A DNA stretch of 64,000 nt from Paraburkholderia diazotrophica (GTDB lineage Bacteria; Pseudomonadota; Gammaproteobacteria; Burkholderiales; Burkholderiaceae), in the NCBI RefSeq assembly GCF_900108945.1, contig NZ_FNYE01000004.1, forward strand, positions 124,001 through 188,000, given 5' to 3'. Each line of letters opens with the position of its first letter. The first letter of the stretch is position 1. The position numbers and the translations under genes are program-made. Below the pieces are notes generated by a model. It was not told where the DNA came from. It ran no database searches and worked only from the letters and a program-made list of their open reading frames with translations. Below are positions 28,629 through 39,321 of this stretch, one piece after another.

Positions 28629-28690
28629 GCGGCGCGTATTGCATGGATAGGCGCTCGTTGCGAGCGCCTTCATCACCGGTTCGACGCCGA

Positions 28691-28736
28691 CACGCCGTCG
28701 ATGACGTGAACGCGTCATCGGCGGCGTGTTTTTTTG
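28691..28736 (+). terminator. Intrinsic terminator of the VOC-EamA-AT-RidA operon
   Basis: A 16-bp stem, CACGCCGTCGATGACG against CGTCATCGGCGGCGTG with one G-U type pair and a 6-base loop, followed by seven T's. A weaker hairpin (28650-28668) precedes it. Confidence 0.9.
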
Positions 28737-28847
28737 TGCCTTCACTGTCGCGCGGACTGGACGCAGTTGACGTTGTGCGGTCACAACACACAACCAGCCA
28801 CATCGCTGAGCGAGCAACCGGGCAAAACACCGAACAGGAAACAGACG

Positions 28848-29738
28848 ATGCAAGAGAAAACCGTTCGCTTCAAACAGGTCGACGTGTTCACGTCAGTGCC
28901 GTTCAAAGGTAATCCGCTCGCCGTGGTTTTCGATGCGGACGGACTCGACACCGTACAGATGCAGGCAATCGCACGCTGGACGAATCTGTCGGAGACGACG
29001 TTCCTGTTAAAGCCGACCGACCCGTCGGCCGATTATCGCGTGCGCATCTTCACGACGCGCGGCGAGTTGCCGTTCGCCGGCCATCCGACGCTCGGCACCG
29101 CGCACGCGTGGCGCGAAGCCGGCAATCAGCCGAAGCAGGCGGGACGTATGGTCCAGCAATGCGCCGCGGGCCTCATCGAAATGATGGAAGAAGATAGCCA
29201 ACGCAACGTGTGGGCTTTCGCCGCGCCGCCCGCGCGCGTGACGCCGCTCGCCGAAAGCGAATACCCGGCACTCGCTCAAACGTTGCGCAGCGATGCAATC
29301 GATTACACGGCGCAACCCTGCGGCGTCGATAACGGTCCAAAATGGCTCGTCGTCCGTATGAATTCGGCCCGTGCATGTCTCGCGCTCGAACCGGATGCCG
29401 CACTGCTCGAGCGTGTCGCGAAGACGGTCGGTGCGCACGGCATCGCAGCCTACGGTCCGCACGATCCGAACGGACCCGCGACCTTCGAGTTGCGCTGCCT
29501 GATGATGGGCGGCGGCCTCGGCATTGGGGAAGACCCCGTGACGGGCAGTGCAAACGCTGCGCTTGCAGGACTGCTCACGCAGCAGAGCCGCCGGCCCGGC
29601 GCGCAATACACGGTGCGCCAGGGCACGGCGCTGGGCCGTGCGGGCGATGTCTCGATCCGCTACGACGATGCGGCAGACAAGATATGGATTGGCGGCGCAT
29701 CCGTGACGATCGTCGACGGCACTTTCAGGTTGCCATAA
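28848..29738 (+). CDS. PhzF-family isomerase
   Basis: A 296-residue protein of the PhzF/diaminopimelate epimerase-like fold: QVDVFTSVPFKGNPLAVVFD opening, NLSETTFLL with the catalytic Glu, RIFTTRGELPFAGHPTLGTAHAW and GIGEDPVTGSANAALAGLL. Outside phenazine producers the substrates are unknown, and no phz genes are near. The ATG at 28848 has CAGGAA upstream and matches family N-termini. Monocistronic, behind a strong terminator. Confidence 0.9.
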   Translation: MQEKTVRFKQVDVFTSVPFKGNPLAVVFDADGLDTVQMQAIARWTNLSETTFLLKPTDPSADYRVRIFTTRGELPFAGHPTLGTAHAWREAGNQPKQAGRMVQQCAAGLIEMMEEDSQRNVWAFAAPPARVTPLAESEYPALAQTLRSDAIDYTAQPCGVDNGPKWLVVRMNSARACLALEPDAALLERVAKTVGAHGIAAYGPHDPNGPATFELRCLMMGGGLGIGEDPVTGSANAALAGLLTQQSRRPGAQYTVRQGTALGRAGDVSIRYDDAADKIWIGGASVTIVDGTFRLP

Positions 29739-29843
29739 ACGCAGCAACCATTCGCGTCGTTGCCGAAACTGACATTCGCGCGTCACCTGGATGTTCTAAA
29801 AGTCGCCGGATGCGCCGACACAGCAAAGCCAATTGCACGCATT

Positions 29844-29878
29844 CGAGGCCATTCATGCAGCCTGCATGAATGGCCTCG
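29844..29878. repeat. 35-bp perfect palindrome (17-bp arms, 1-bp centre)
   Basis: The arms CGAGGCCATTCATGCAG and CTGCATGAATGGCCTCG are exact reverse complements around one C at 29861. No T-run follows. It stands in the 516-bp gap (29739-30254) between the PhzF gene and the GGDEF-EAL gene; the rest of that gap has no supported gene and is AT-rich around 30050-30100, where the promoter of the next gene is likely. Confidence 0.7.
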
Positions 29879-30254
29879 CTGCCATAATGGCTGTTGCCGA
29901 TCCATTCACGCGATTGCTGACACGCCGGCTGTTTTCGACTCAGTCTTTCAAACGCCCGCCTGGCGCGCCCGTCCGGCCAGTGGTGGCAACGCGCGCATGA
30001 TTCGTTCGCATGCCCGCCAGGCCGAGCGTATACCCGATGCGCGAGACCTTTCTTAATTATTGCCCTTTCAGTAATATCAAAACGTAACCGTTGACCAACC
30101 GGGTGGTTTGGCTCGCCACCACGCCCCTGCTTCCCGCAGCAGTTGCGGCATCTCAACCATTCGATGCAGCCGGTTTTAACATTCGCGCAGTCGTTCGCAA
30201 CGCAAGCACCGAAACGCAAGCACAGCCGCAACGCACAGGGTCACGGTCTATCCG

Positions 30255-32624
30255 ATGAATCAGTTCCGCCTCTCTTCCGCGCGCGACGTCAGGCACCGCC
30301 TCGATCCGGCCGGTACGCGCCGACGCGCGCTGCTCGCGATTCCCGCGCTCGGCGTGCTGGTGCTCGTGCTGCTATGGACGGTGATCTTCGCGCGACTGTC
30401 GGTTGAGAAGGACACGACTTATCGCGAGGCGATGGCGTCGGCCGCTATTCTGTCGGCGGCGCTCGAACAGCACACGGTGAAGGCCATTCACCAGGTCGAT
30501 CAGATCACGCGCTTCGTCAAATACGAATTCGAAAAATCGCCGGGGCGTTTCGATCTCACGAGCACAGTCGAAAAAGGCGTCGTGCAAAGCGAAACACTCG
30601 TGCAGGTGTCGCTGATCGACGAGCACGGCAAGCTCATCGCGAACACAGCCGAATCCAATCCGAAGCCGATCGATCTGTCCGACCGCGAGCACTTCAAGGT
30701 TCACGAGCACGAGAACGACGATCAGCTCTTCATCAGCAAGCCCGTGCTCGGCCGCGTATCGGGCCACTGGACCTTGCAGATGACGCGCCGCCTGAATCAT
30801 CCCGACGGCACGTTTGCGGGTGTCGTGGTCGTGTCGGAAGACCCGAGCTATTTCACGACCGACTTCTACAACAACGCGGCCATCGGTCGCGAAGGCGTGA
30901 TCGCCGTGATCTCCGACAGCGGCGCCGTGCTTGCGCGTCGCACGGGCAACACCGAAAGTGCGCCAGGCGTGTTCACGGCGACGGGTGTCTATCCGACTTC
31001 GGAGCACGTGTCGGGCACCTACGTCGATTCGATCGACAACGTCACGCGTATCGTGTCGTACCGGCATATCGACGGCTATCCGCTCGGCGTGCTGGTCGGT
31101 CTGTCGCAGGCCGAAGAGTTCGCCGACTACAACCACACGCGCAACGTCTATCTGCTGATGGCGAGCTTCATCTCGCTCGCGATGCTTGGCTTCTTCGCGG
31201 TCGCCACGGGTCTGATCGGCAAGCTGCTCGGACGCGAGCGCGAGATGACGCATCTCGTCGAGTTCGATCTGCTCACGGGTCTGCGCAACCGCTACTCGAC
31301 GCTGCAAAGCCTGCGTCACGACGTGACGCAACCGATGAACGTCGGCCACCTGGCGATCCTCTTCATCGACCTCGACAACTTCAAGACTGTCAACGACACG
31401 CTCGGCCACAACGCGGGCGACATCGTGCTGCAGATGACGGCCGCGCGTCTCGCCGATGCCGTCGCCGATGCGGGCACCCTGTCGCGGATCGGCGGCGACG
31501 AGTTCGTCGTCGTGCTCAAGGGCGACGATGTCGAGAAGCGCGCGGTGACGCTCGCGGAAGTGATCTCCGACGTGTTCGCAAAGCCGTTCGAAGTGCGCGG
31601 CAGTTCGTTCGTGCTGCATGCGAGTATCGGCATCGCGCTGTACTCGGTGGCGAACGAAAGCGAAATCGATCTGCTGAAGAAGGCCGACCTCGCGATGTAC
31701 AGCGCGAAGGATGCGGGCAAGAATTGCTATCAGTTCTACTCGCCGCATCTGTCGCATCGCGCGGACCATCTGATGAAGTGGGAGCAGCAGCTGCGCGTCG
31801 CACTCGCCGACCAGCAACTGTTCCTCGCGTATCAGCCGAAGATCGATCTGTCGCGCCGCTGCATTACCGGCTTCGAGGCGCTCGTGCGCTGGAATCATCC
31901 GCAGCACGGTCTGATTCCCGCGAACGAGTTCATCCCCGTGGCCGAGTCCACGGGCCTCATCGTGCCCATCGGCGATTTCGTGATCCGCACTGCGTGCCGA
32001 CAGCTCGCGCAGTGGCAGCAGCAAGGCTACGACACGCTGTCGCTGGCCGTGAACATTTCGGCTGTGCAGTTCTGGCGCGGCGACCTGTACGAAACGATCT
32101 CGCAGGCCATCGAGGAATCGGGCATCAGCGCGCGCCGCCTCGAGCTCGAAATCACCGAGACGGCGATGATGGAGTATCCCGATCTCGTCTCCGAAAAGAT
32201 CTTCGCGTTGAAGCGGCTCGGCGTGCGCATCGCGCTCGACGACTTCGGCACCGGCTATTCGTCGCTGTCGTATCTGAACCGCTTCTCGGTCGACACGCTG
32301 AAGGTCGACCGCTCGTTCGTGCAGGCCATTCCCGGCGACCGCAGCGTCTGCGTGATGGTGTCGGCCATCGTCAATCTCGCGCGTTCACTCGGGCTGACAG
32401 TGGTGGTCGAAGGCACGGAGACGGAAGAGCAGATCGCGTGGCTCGCGGCACTCGGACATATCGAGGCGCAGGGCTTTCTGTTTTCGCGGCCCGTGCCCGT
32501 CGAGGGCATCCCGGCGCTGCTCGAACGCTTCGGCGTGTGCGGCGCGCACGGCGTGCGGGTCGCGCACATCGGCGACGCCGACAGCACCAGCGACGCTTCG
32601 AGCACGAGCGACGAGTCGGCCTGA
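30255..32624 (+). CDS. Membrane GGDEF-EAL cyclic-di-GMP enzyme with periplasmic Cache-like sensor
   Basis: A 789-residue bifunctional signalling protein. Membrane helix about residues 25-47, periplasmic Cache/PDC-like domain (about 50-295, with DREHFKVHEHENDDQLFISKPVLGRVSG), second helix about 300-322, GGDEF domain with intact RIGGDEF (Gly413-Phe417), then EAL domain with intact EAL (Glu541) and DDFGTGYSSL. Both domains look catalytic, so net activity cannot be told. No RxxD inhibitory site is visible before GGDEF. The tail (DADSTSDASSTSDESA) is low complexity. Ligand unknown. Confidence 0.93.
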   Translation: MNQFRLSSARDVRHRLDPAGTRRRALLAIPALGVLVLVLLWTVIFARLSVEKDTTYREAMASAAILSAALEQHTVKAIHQVDQITRFVKYEFEKSPGRFDLTSTVEKGVVQSETLVQVSLIDEHGKLIANTAESNPKPIDLSDREHFKVHEHENDDQLFISKPVLGRVSGHWTLQMTRRLNHPDGTFAGVVVVSEDPSYFTTDFYNNAAIGREGVIAVISDSGAVLARRTGNTESAPGVFTATGVYPTSEHVSGTYVDSIDNVTRIVSYRHIDGYPLGVLVGLSQAEEFADYNHTRNVYLLMASFISLAMLGFFAVATGLIGKLLGREREMTHLVEFDLLTGLRNRYSTLQSLRHDVTQPMNVGHLAILFIDLDNFKTVNDTLGHNAGDIVLQMTAARLADAVADAGTLSRIGGDEFVVVLKGDDVEKRAVTLAEVISDVFAKPFEVRGSSFVLHASIGIALYSVANESEIDLLKKADLAMYSAKDAGKNCYQFYSPHLSHRADHLMKWEQQLRVALADQQLFLAYQPKIDLSRRCITGFEALVRWNHPQHGLIPANEFIPVAESTGLIVPIGDFVIRTACRQLAQWQQQGYDTLSLAVNISAVQFWRGDLYETISQAIEESGISARRLELEITETAMMEYPDLVSEKIFALKRLGVRIALDDFGTGYSSLSYLNRFSVDTLKVDRSFVQAIPGDRSVCVMVSAIVNLARSLGLTVVVEGTETEEQIAWLAALGHIEAQGFLFSRPVPVEGIPALLERFGVCGAHGVRVAHIGDADSTSDASSTSDESA

Positions 32625-32714
32625 CGAACAACGCCGCATCGACGCGGCTTCGTTCCTGTCAGCCTGTCCGGCGTCATAGAGGCAAGACACACGGGCAGGA
32701 CATACAAGCAGGAC

Positions 32715-34067
32715 ATGAACGGTATCGGCGCATATCGGGCGGTTGCGCCCGGACGCGCATCAGGGCGGCGCGCGCCGTCGCGGCCATCGACAGCGCGCGC
32801 CGCATCAGAAACCAACCCGACAGGTGTTCGCATGCGGCCAGCCCGGCACATGTCGGCGCTAAGCGCGCCAACCGCAGACGAAGCTGCACGAAGCAACGAG
32901 CGCGAGCCGCTCTGGACGCTCTTTCGCGTCGTGTTCGGATTGTCCGCGCTATCGTGGGGCGGACTCGCGCTGATGGCGCAGTTGGAGAACCACTACGTCG
33001 AGCGAGAAGAACGCCTGACGCACCTCGCGTTCTCCGATATCGTGGCGCTCGCGTGGATGGTGCCTGGGCCCGTCGGCTGCAACGTCGCGGTCCAGCTCGG
33101 CCATGTGCTGCGCGGACGCGCGGGCGCATGGGTCGCGGGCCTCGCGAGCGTTCTGCCCTTCTTCATGCTGATGACGGCATTCGCGGTCTTCTACCGTACG
33201 CCGATCGTGCGCGAGGTCGCGTCGCAGACGTTGCTCGATCACTTCAGCGTCGTGCTTGCCACGCTGATCGGCGTGACCTGGTACAAGCAGACGCGCGCGC
33301 TCGTGCGCGGACGGCTCGAATGGACGGCGGCCGTGCTCGGATGCATCGCGCTGGTCGGCGCGCATACACCTGCTGCCTACATCGGCCTGCTGGGCGTGGC
33401 GTTCATGTCGGGATGGCTGCGCAGCGACGCGCGCGGCGAGCGCCTCGCGACGACGCTGAGCGCGGGCGACTGGCGTCTGCTGACCGGCATGGGCGTGCTG
33501 CTGCTGATGTTCGCGCTGCCCTTGCCGCATCGCTACGAACTCGCGCTGTTATGGCCGCGTCTCGCCGGCGCGGGACTGACGCTGTTCGGCGGCGGTTTTT
33601 CCGCGCTGCCTGTGCTCAAGACGCTGCTGGTCACGCCGACAATCGGCGTCACGGACAATGAATTCACGCTCGCGTTCTCGCTGTCGCCGTTGTCGCCGGG
33701 ACCGCTTCTGAACGTGGTGCCGTTCTTCGGCTATCTGGTCGAAGGATGGCATGGCGCGTTGATCGCGACGATTGCGCTCTTCGTGCCGTCGGGTTGCCTT
33801 GTCGTGCTCGCGCAGCGCCATCTGCATCGACTGAAGACGAACCCGCGCTTCGAGCATGGGATGCGCGTGCTGCGCGCGGTGACGACGGCCTTTCTCGCCG
33901 TCGCCGTGCTGCGCATCGTGCGCCATGTGCCGCTCGAACCGTCCTATCTCGTGACGGCGCTGTTCTCGGGCCTGTGCTTCACGAAACTGAAGCTGCCCGT
34001 GTATGCCGTGTATGGGACGGTCGCCGTCGTATGCGGCGTGTGGCTGTATATCGGACACGTGGCGTGA
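32715..34067 (+). CDS. chrA: ChrA-family chromate transporter
   Basis: A 450-residue inner-membrane protein with two homologous halves typical of the long CHR family: WTLFRVVFGLSALSWGG with MVPGPVGCNVAVQLGHVLRG in the first, LTLFGGGFSALPVLKTLLV with SPLSPGPLLNVVPFFGY in the second. Chromate efflux is known for some members; others have different roles, and no chrB regulator is adjacent. The start is uncertain: 32715 has GCAGGA upstream, but the first 45 residues are Arg/Ala/Pro-rich and the ATG at 32850 may be the true one. Confidence 0.82.
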   Translation: MNGIGAYRAVAPGRASGRRAPSRPSTARAASETNPTGVRMRPARHMSALSAPTADEAARSNEREPLWTLFRVVFGLSALSWGGLALMAQLENHYVEREERLTHLAFSDIVALAWMVPGPVGCNVAVQLGHVLRGRAGAWVAGLASVLPFFMLMTAFAVFYRTPIVREVASQTLLDHFSVVLATLIGVTWYKQTRALVRGRLEWTAAVLGCIALVGAHTPAAYIGLLGVAFMSGWLRSDARGERLATTLSAGDWRLLTGMGVLLLMFALPLPHRYELALLWPRLAGAGLTLFGGGFSALPVLKTLLVTPTIGVTDNEFTLAFSLSPLSPGPLLNVVPFFGYLVEGWHGALIATIALFVPSGCLVVLAQRHLHRLKTNPRFEHGMRVLRAVTTAFLAVAVLRIVRHVPLEPSYLVTALFSGLCFTKLKLPVYAVYGTVAVVCGVWLYIGHVA

Positions 34068-34093
34068 CGCAGCGCTTCACCGCCGCCGATGTC

Positions 34094-34140
34094 AGAAGCG
34101 CCGCCCATGCCGTTGCAAGGACGACATGGGCGGCGCTTCT
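34094..34140. terminator. Long hairpin between convergent chrA and copD-like genes
   Basis: A 16-bp perfect stem, AGAAGCGCCGCCCATG / CATGGGCGGCGCTTCT, with a 15-base loop. There is no T-run on either side, so termination by this element is likely but not certain. Confidence 0.6.
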
Positions 34141-34181
34141 GGCTGGAACGGTCGAGCGCTACAGCGGCACGGACACGATCA

Positions 34182-34640
34182 TCAGAACCCGCGCGACAGC
34201 ACCGCTACACCGATCGTCACGATGCCGAGCACCAGATTCACGATGACGAGACGCCGCACGGTTGCCACCGCGCGCGCGCCGTCGGGCCATTTCTGCGCCT
34301 GCACCGCGCGGCGGATACGCGGAAACACCGCGAAGCGGATATGCCCGAAAATCAGCATCATGATGATGCCGAGGCCGGCCATCGCGTGCAGTTGCCAGGT
34401 GGCGTGACCGCCGCCGAACTGCATCAGCAGAAAACCGCCCGACAGCAGAATGACCAGCACGGACACGCCCACCCAGTTGAAGAAGCGGCCGAACACCGAT
34501 TCCCACAGCGGCAGACGCAATTGCGGCGAGAGATCTTCGAGTGCCGGGCGCAAGCAGAAGTGCGCGAACACCATACCGCCGATCCACACGGCGACGCCCA
34601 GCAGATGCAGAAAGAGCGCGACTTCGATCGCCTTGTTCAT
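34182..34640 (-). CDS. CopD-family small membrane protein
   Basis: A 152-residue protein with four membrane segments: ALFLHLLGVAVWIGGMVFAH, VGVSVLVILLSGGFLLM, LHAMAGLGIIMMLIFGHI and LVIVNLVLGIVTIGVAVL. Conserved His residues in the first and third helices suggest metal or haem binding, as in the CopD/COG1981-like group. No copper genes surround it. GGAAAGGAAAACAAAT lies upstream of the start. A 298-bp non-coding gap separates it from parC. Confidence 0.75.
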   Translation of the reverse strand: MNKAIEVALFLHLLGVAVWIGGMVFAHFCLRPALEDLSPQLRLPLWESVFGRFFNWVGVSVLVILLSGGFLLMQFGGGHATWQLHAMAGLGIIMMLIFGHIRFAVFPRIRRAVQAQKWPDGARAVATVRRLVIVNLVLGIVTIGVAVLSRGF

Positions 34641-34938
34641 ATTTGTTTTCCTTTCCCGATGATGGCGCGCTGCCGTTATGTCCCGGTCGATAATGTGTCG
34701 GCTCCGACATGAGCCAACGACCGCGTTCGACCCGCGACGTTATGCGCAGTTCATTCTCTGCGCTGATTTCTTTTGTATTGCGCCGTGAGAGACCCCGCTC
34801 ACGGTTTTCGCCGCGGCGCGCGTTCGCAAAGCACACTGCAATGACGCGCGCCGCAGCGAAGATAGTACGGCCAGACGTTCATGCCGTGCGCGGCGAATGA
34901 ACCCTGCACATTCCCCGCACTGACACGGCTGACACGGC

Positions 34939-37260
34939 TTACTCGCCGCCCAGCACCGGACGCAGCGACGTCACCTTCAGCTTCGTATCGGGCGCACGTC
35001 CCTTGCGCGCGCGCTTGCCGACATGCGGCGCGAGCGCCTTGCCCGACAGCTGTTCCTCGGAAGGCTTGTTGCGGTAAATGCCTTGCAGCACGACGCCCGC
35101 ATCGTTGATCGCGAGCGCCTGCGTCAGCGCTTCGTTCGCATCGAGCGCCACCAGCGTCACGCCGCGTCCGCCGCCCGACAGCGTCTTCATCTCGTCGAGA
35201 CCGAACACGAGCAGACGCCCGCCGCCCGACAGACACGCGACCTGCGTCGCGTCGGGCAGCATCGGCATCGGCACGAGCGGCGTCGCGCCCTCGTCGATCG
35301 TCATGAACGCCTTGCCCGCCTTCACGCGGCTCACCATGTCGCCGACCTTCGCAATAAAGCCGAAGCCATTCGACGACGCCAGCAGCAGCGACTGGTCCGC
35401 CGACGCCGCGAAGTAATGCATCAGGTGCGTGCCCGATTCGAGTTCGATCAGCGACGTGACGGGAACGCCGTCGCCGCGTCCGCCCGGCAATTGCGCCACG
35501 GCTACCGAGTACACACGGCCCTTGCTGCCCCACGCGATCAGCGTATCGGGCGTGCGGCACTGGAACGCGGCATAGAGACTGTCGCCCGCCTTGAACGTGA
35601 AGCCGGCGGGGTCGAGCCCATGACCCTTCAGCGCGCGCACCCAGCCCTTTTGCGATACGACGACCGTCACCGGCTCGTCGACGATGCGCGCTTCGAACGT
35701 CGCGCGCTTTTCCTGCTGGATCAGCGTGCGGCGGTCGTCGCCGTATTGCTTCGCGTCCGCTTCGATTTCCTTGATGAGCAGGCGCTTCATCGCCGGCTCG
35801 CTGCCGAGCAGTTCTTCGAGCTTCGCTTTTTCGTCGCGCAGCTCGGACAGTTCCTTCTCGATCTTGATCTTCTCCAGGCGCGCCAACTGACGCAGCCGGA
35901 TTTCAAGGATGTCCTCGGCCTGTCGATCGGACAAACCAAAGGCCTGGATCAGTGCCGTCTTCGGTTCTTCGGATTCACGGATGATGCGGATGACTTCGTC
36001 GATATTCAAAAAGACGATCATCCGGCCTTCGAGGATGTGAATCCGGTCGTTGACCTTGCCCAGGCGATGCTGCGAACGGCGCGTGACCGTCGTGAAGCGG
36101 AAGCCGACCCACTCGTGCAGCATCTCGGCGATGCCCTTCTGACGCGGACGGCCATCCGCGCCGACCATCACGAGGTTCAGCGTCGCGTTCGATTCGAGGC
36201 TCGTATGCGCGAGCAGCGTGTTGACGAACTCCGTCTGATCGATCGTGCGCGACTTCGGCTCGAACACGAGACGCACGGGCGCATCCTTGCCCGACTCGTC
36301 GCGCACGGCATCGAGCAGGCCCAGAAGCGTCTGTTTCGTCTGCAACTGTTCGGGCGTCAGCGACTTCTTGCCGAGTTTGATCTTCGGATTCGTCTGTTCC
36401 TCGATCTCTTCGAGCACCTTCTGGCCGGACGTATTCGGCGGCAGTTCGGTGATGACGAGCTGCCATTGGCCGCGCGCGAGATCTTCGATCTTCCAGCGCG
36501 CGCGGACCTTCAGACTGCCGCGGCCCGTCTCATACGCCTGGGAGATTTCTGCTTCGCTCGAAATGATCTGGCCGCCGCCCGGGAAGTCCGGCCCCGGCAT
36601 GTGCTGCATCAGCTCGGCGTGCGTGATCTTCGGATGGCGGATCATCGCGACGGCGGCCGCCGCGACTTCGCGCAGATTGTGCGACGGGATTTCCGTCGCG
36701 AGACCGACCGCGATACCCGACGCACCGTTCAGCAACACGAACGGCAAACGCGCGGGCAACAGCTTCGGCTCTTCGAACGAGCCGTCGTAGTTCGGCATGA
36801 AATCGACGGTGCCCTGGTCGATCTCATCGAGCAGCAGTTTCGCGATCGGCGTGAGACGCGCTTCCGTGTAACGCATCGCCGCCGCGCCGTCGCCATCGCG
36901 CGAGCCGAAGTTGCCCTGGCCGTCGATCAGCGGATAGCGCATCGAGAAGTCCTGCGCGAGACGCACGAGCGCGTCGTATGCCGACTGGTCGCCGTGCGGG
37001 TGATACTTGCCCAGCACGTCGCCGACGACGCGCGCCGACTTGACGGGCTTCGCGTTGTCGCCGAGGCCCATCTCGTTCATCGCATACAGGATGCGCCGCT
37101 GTACGGGCTTCTGACCATCGCTGACGTCGGGCAGCGCGCGGCCCTTCACCACGCTCACCGCATAGTCGAGGTACGCGCGTTCCGCGTAGTTGCCAAGCGT
37201 CAGGACATCGCCCTCGGGCGCTGCCGGCTCGGCAAAAAGATCGGGAGTGTTGTCGTCCAT
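34939..37260 (-). CDS. parC: DNA topoisomerase IV subunit A
   Basis: A 773-residue type IIA topoisomerase subunit that decatenates daughter chromosomes. The N-terminal breakage-reunion domain has the catalytic Tyr in [10 protein letters not shown] and the quinolone-region sequence [14 protein letters not shown], in which Gln stands where E. coli ParC has Ser80 and Asp where it has Glu84. The GyrA-like C-terminal blades follow (residues about 510-750), ending in a basic tail. It lies 75 bp after parE on the same strand and is probably co-transcribed. Confidence 0.97.
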   Translation of the reverse strand: MDDNTPDLFAEPAAPEGDVLTLGNYAERAYLDYAVSVVKGRALPDVSDGQKPVQRRILYAMNEMGLGDNAKPVKSARVVGDVLGKYHPHGDQSAYDALVRLAQDFSMRYPLIDGQGNFGSRDGDGAAAMRYTEARLTPIAKLLLDEIDQGTVDFMPNYDGSFEEPKLLPARLPFVLLNGASGIAVGLATEIPSHNLREVAAAAVAMIRHPKITHAELMQHMPGPDFPGGGQIISSEAEISQAYETGRGSLKVRARWKIEDLARGQWQLVITELPPNTSGQKVLEEIEEQTNPKIKLGKKSLTPEQLQTKQTLLGLLDAVRDESGKDAPVRLVFEPKSRTIDQTEFVNTLLAHTSLESNATLNLVMVGADGRPRQKGIAEMLHEWVGFRFTTVTRRSQHRLGKVNDRIHILEGRMIVFLNIDEVIRIIRESEEPKTALIQAFGLSDRQAEDILEIRLRQLARLEKIKIEKELSELRDEKAKLEELLGSEPAMKRLLIKEIEADAKQYGDDRRTLIQQEKRATFEARIVDEPVTVVVSQKGWVRALKGHGLDPAGFTFKAGDSLYAAFQCRTPDTLIAWGSKGRVYSVAVAQLPGGRGDGVPVTSLIELESGTHLMHYFAASADQSLLLASSNGFGFIAKVGDMVSRVKAGKAFMTIDEGATPLVPMPMLPDATQVACLSGGGRLLVFGLDEMKTLSGGGRGVTLVALDANEALTQALAINDAGVVLQGIYRNKPSEEQLSGKALAPHVGKRARKGRAPDTKLKVTSLRPVLGGE

Positions 37261-37335
37261 CTAGATTCCGTGTCCTTGTTCGGCGTGCGCGCTTCGTGCT
37301 TCACATGCATTCGCAGGCACGAAGCGCAGCGGCGC

Positions 37336-39321
37336 TCAGATATCCGCTTCGACCTGGTTGCCCTTCTCTTCGAGCCAGCTACGGCGCGATGCCGCTTCGC
37401 CCTTGCCCATCAGCATCGTCATGCGCGCGACGGTCGCGTCGAAGTCGAGTTCGCCGAGCGCAACGGGCGACAGGCGCCGTGTGTCCGGGTTCATCGTCGT
37501 GTCCCATAGCTGCTCGGCGCTCATTTCGCCGAGGCCCTTGAAGCGGCTGATCGTCCATTGCGATTCGCGCAGGCCGTCCTTACGCAGCTTGTCGAGAATC
37601 GCTTCGAGTTCGCCCTCGTCGAGCGCGTACAGCTTTTGTGCCGGCTTCTTGCCGCGCGCGGGTGCGTCGACGCGGAACAGCGGCGGACGCGCGACATGCA
37701 CATGGCCTCGTTCGATCAGTTGCGGGAAATGCTTGAAGAACAATGTGAGCAGCAGCACCTGAATGTGCGAGCCGTCGACGTCTGCATCGGACAAGATACA
37801 GATCTTGCCGTAACGCAGATTGGACAGATCGACGGTGTCGTCCGGGTTGTGCGGATCGACACCGATCGCCACAGAAATGTCGTGCACTTCATTGTTGGCG
37901 AACAGACGATCGCGCTCGGTTTCCCAGGTATTCAGCACCTTGCCGCGCAGCGGCAAAATCGCCTGGTATTCCTTGTCGCGGCCCATCTTCGCGGAGCCGC
38001 CTGCCGAATCGCCCTCGACGAGGAACAGTTCATTGCGGCCGATTTCCGTCGATTCGCAATCGGTCAGCTTGCCCGGCAGCACGGCGACGCCCGAACTCTT
38101 GCGCTTCTCGACTTTTTGGCCCGCGCGCGTGCGCGCCTGCGCCTGCTTGATGACGAGATCGGCGAGCTTCTTGCCGTGCTCGACGTGCTGGTTCAGCCAC
38201 AGTTCGAGCGCGGGACGCGCGAACGACGACACGAGCTTGACGGCGTCTCGGCTATTCAGGCGTTCCTTGATTTGCCCCTGGAACTGCGGGTCGAGTACCT
38301 TGGCGGAGAGCACGAACGACACGCGCGCGAACACGTCTTCCGCGAGCAGCTTCACACCTTTCGGCTGCAGGTTGTGCAACTCGACAAAGCTCTTCACGGC
38401 CTGGAAGAGGCCATCGCGCAGACCCGCTTCGTGCGTGCCGCCCGCCGGCGTCGGAATCAGATTGACGTAGGACTCGCGCGTGAGCGGCCCTTCTTCGCTC
38501 CACGCTACGACCCAAGCCGCGCCCTCGCCCTCCGCGAACGTCTCTTCGTTCGAGCGCGAGCTTTCCGCGTAGCGCTCGCCTTCGAAGAGGGGGATCAGCA
38601 GGTCGCTGCCCGCCATGCCTTCCATCAGATAGCCGCGCAGGCCGTCTTCGTATTTCCAGCTTTGGCGCTCGCCCGTTTTCTCGTTGACGAGAATGACTTC
38701 GACGCCCGGCAGCAGCACAGCTTTCGAGCGCAGCAGGCGTTGCAGTTCGCCAAGCGGCAAATTGGGCGAATCGAAGTATTTCGGATCGGCCCACGCAGTC
38801 ACGCGTGTGCCGGACTTCTTGTCCGTCCGGGCCGCGGCGCGCACCTGCAGCGGCTTGACAACATCGCCGTGCGAGAAGGTGAGCTCGGCGACCTTGCCGT
38901 CGCGCCACACGGTGACGTCGAGGCGCGTGGACAGCGCGTTCGTCACCGACACGCCGACGCCATGCAGACCGCCCGAGAACGTATAGGCGCCGCCCGCAGC
39001 CTTGTCGAACTTGCCGCCGGCATGCAGGCGCGTGAAAACGATCTCGACGACGGGGACGCCTTCCTCCGGATGCAGGCCGAACGGAATGCCGCGGCCGTCG
39101 TCTTCGACGGACACGGAATGGTCGGCATGCAGCGTGACGGTGATCTGACGGCCGTAGCCGCCGAGCGCTTCGTCGGACGCGTTGTCGATGACTTCCTGAA
39201 TGATGTGCAGCGGGTTTTCGGTGCGCGTGTACATGCCGGGCCGCTGCTTGACCGGCTCCAGGCCCTTGAGCACCTTGATCGATGCTTCGCTATACGCGGC
39301 GTTAGGCTTTTTCGTTGACAT
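37336..39321 (-). CDS. parE: DNA topoisomerase IV subunit B
   Basis: A 661-residue ATPase subunit. GHKL motifs EVIDNASDEALGG, DDGRGIP and GGLHGVGVSVTNALS are at residues about 45-120; the TOPRIM part has LVEGDSAGGSAK, LRGKVLNTW and ILSDADVDGSHI; the ending SRRSWLEEKGNQVEADI is typical of ParE. Length matches the short (ParE, not GyrB) form, and the parC partner downstream confirms the identity. Confidence 0.97.
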   Translation of the reverse strand: MSTKKPNAAYSEASIKVLKGLEPVKQRPGMYTRTENPLHIIQEVIDNASDEALGGYGRQITVTLHADHSVSVEDDGRGIPFGLHPEEGVPVVEIVFTRLHAGGKFDKAAGGAYTFSGGLHGVGVSVTNALSTRLDVTVWRDGKVAELTFSHGDVVKPLQVRAAARTDKKSGTRVTAWADPKYFDSPNLPLGELQRLLRSKAVLLPGVEVILVNEKTGERQSWKYEDGLRGYLMEGMAGSDLLIPLFEGERYAESSRSNEETFAEGEGAAWVVAWSEEGPLTRESYVNLIPTPAGGTHEAGLRDGLFQAVKSFVELHNLQPKGVKLLAEDVFARVSFVLSAKVLDPQFQGQIKERLNSRDAVKLVSSFARPALELWLNQHVEHGKKLADLVIKQAQARTRAGQKVEKRKSSGVAVLPGKLTDCESTEIGRNELFLVEGDSAGGSAKMGRDKEYQAILPLRGKVLNTWETERDRLFANNEVHDISVAIGVDPHNPDDTVDLSNLRYGKICILSDADVDGSHIQVLLLTLFFKHFPQLIERGHVHVARPPLFRVDAPARGKKPAQKLYALDEGELEAILDKLRKDGLRESQWTISRFKGLGEMSAEQLWDTTMNPDTRRLSPVALGELDFDATVARMTMLMGKGEAASRRSWLEEKGNQVEADI

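Noticed and set aside
35023..37509. An 828-codon plus-strand open frame opposite parC
   Set aside because: ParC is unmistakable on the minus strand and explains the open frame by codon bias.
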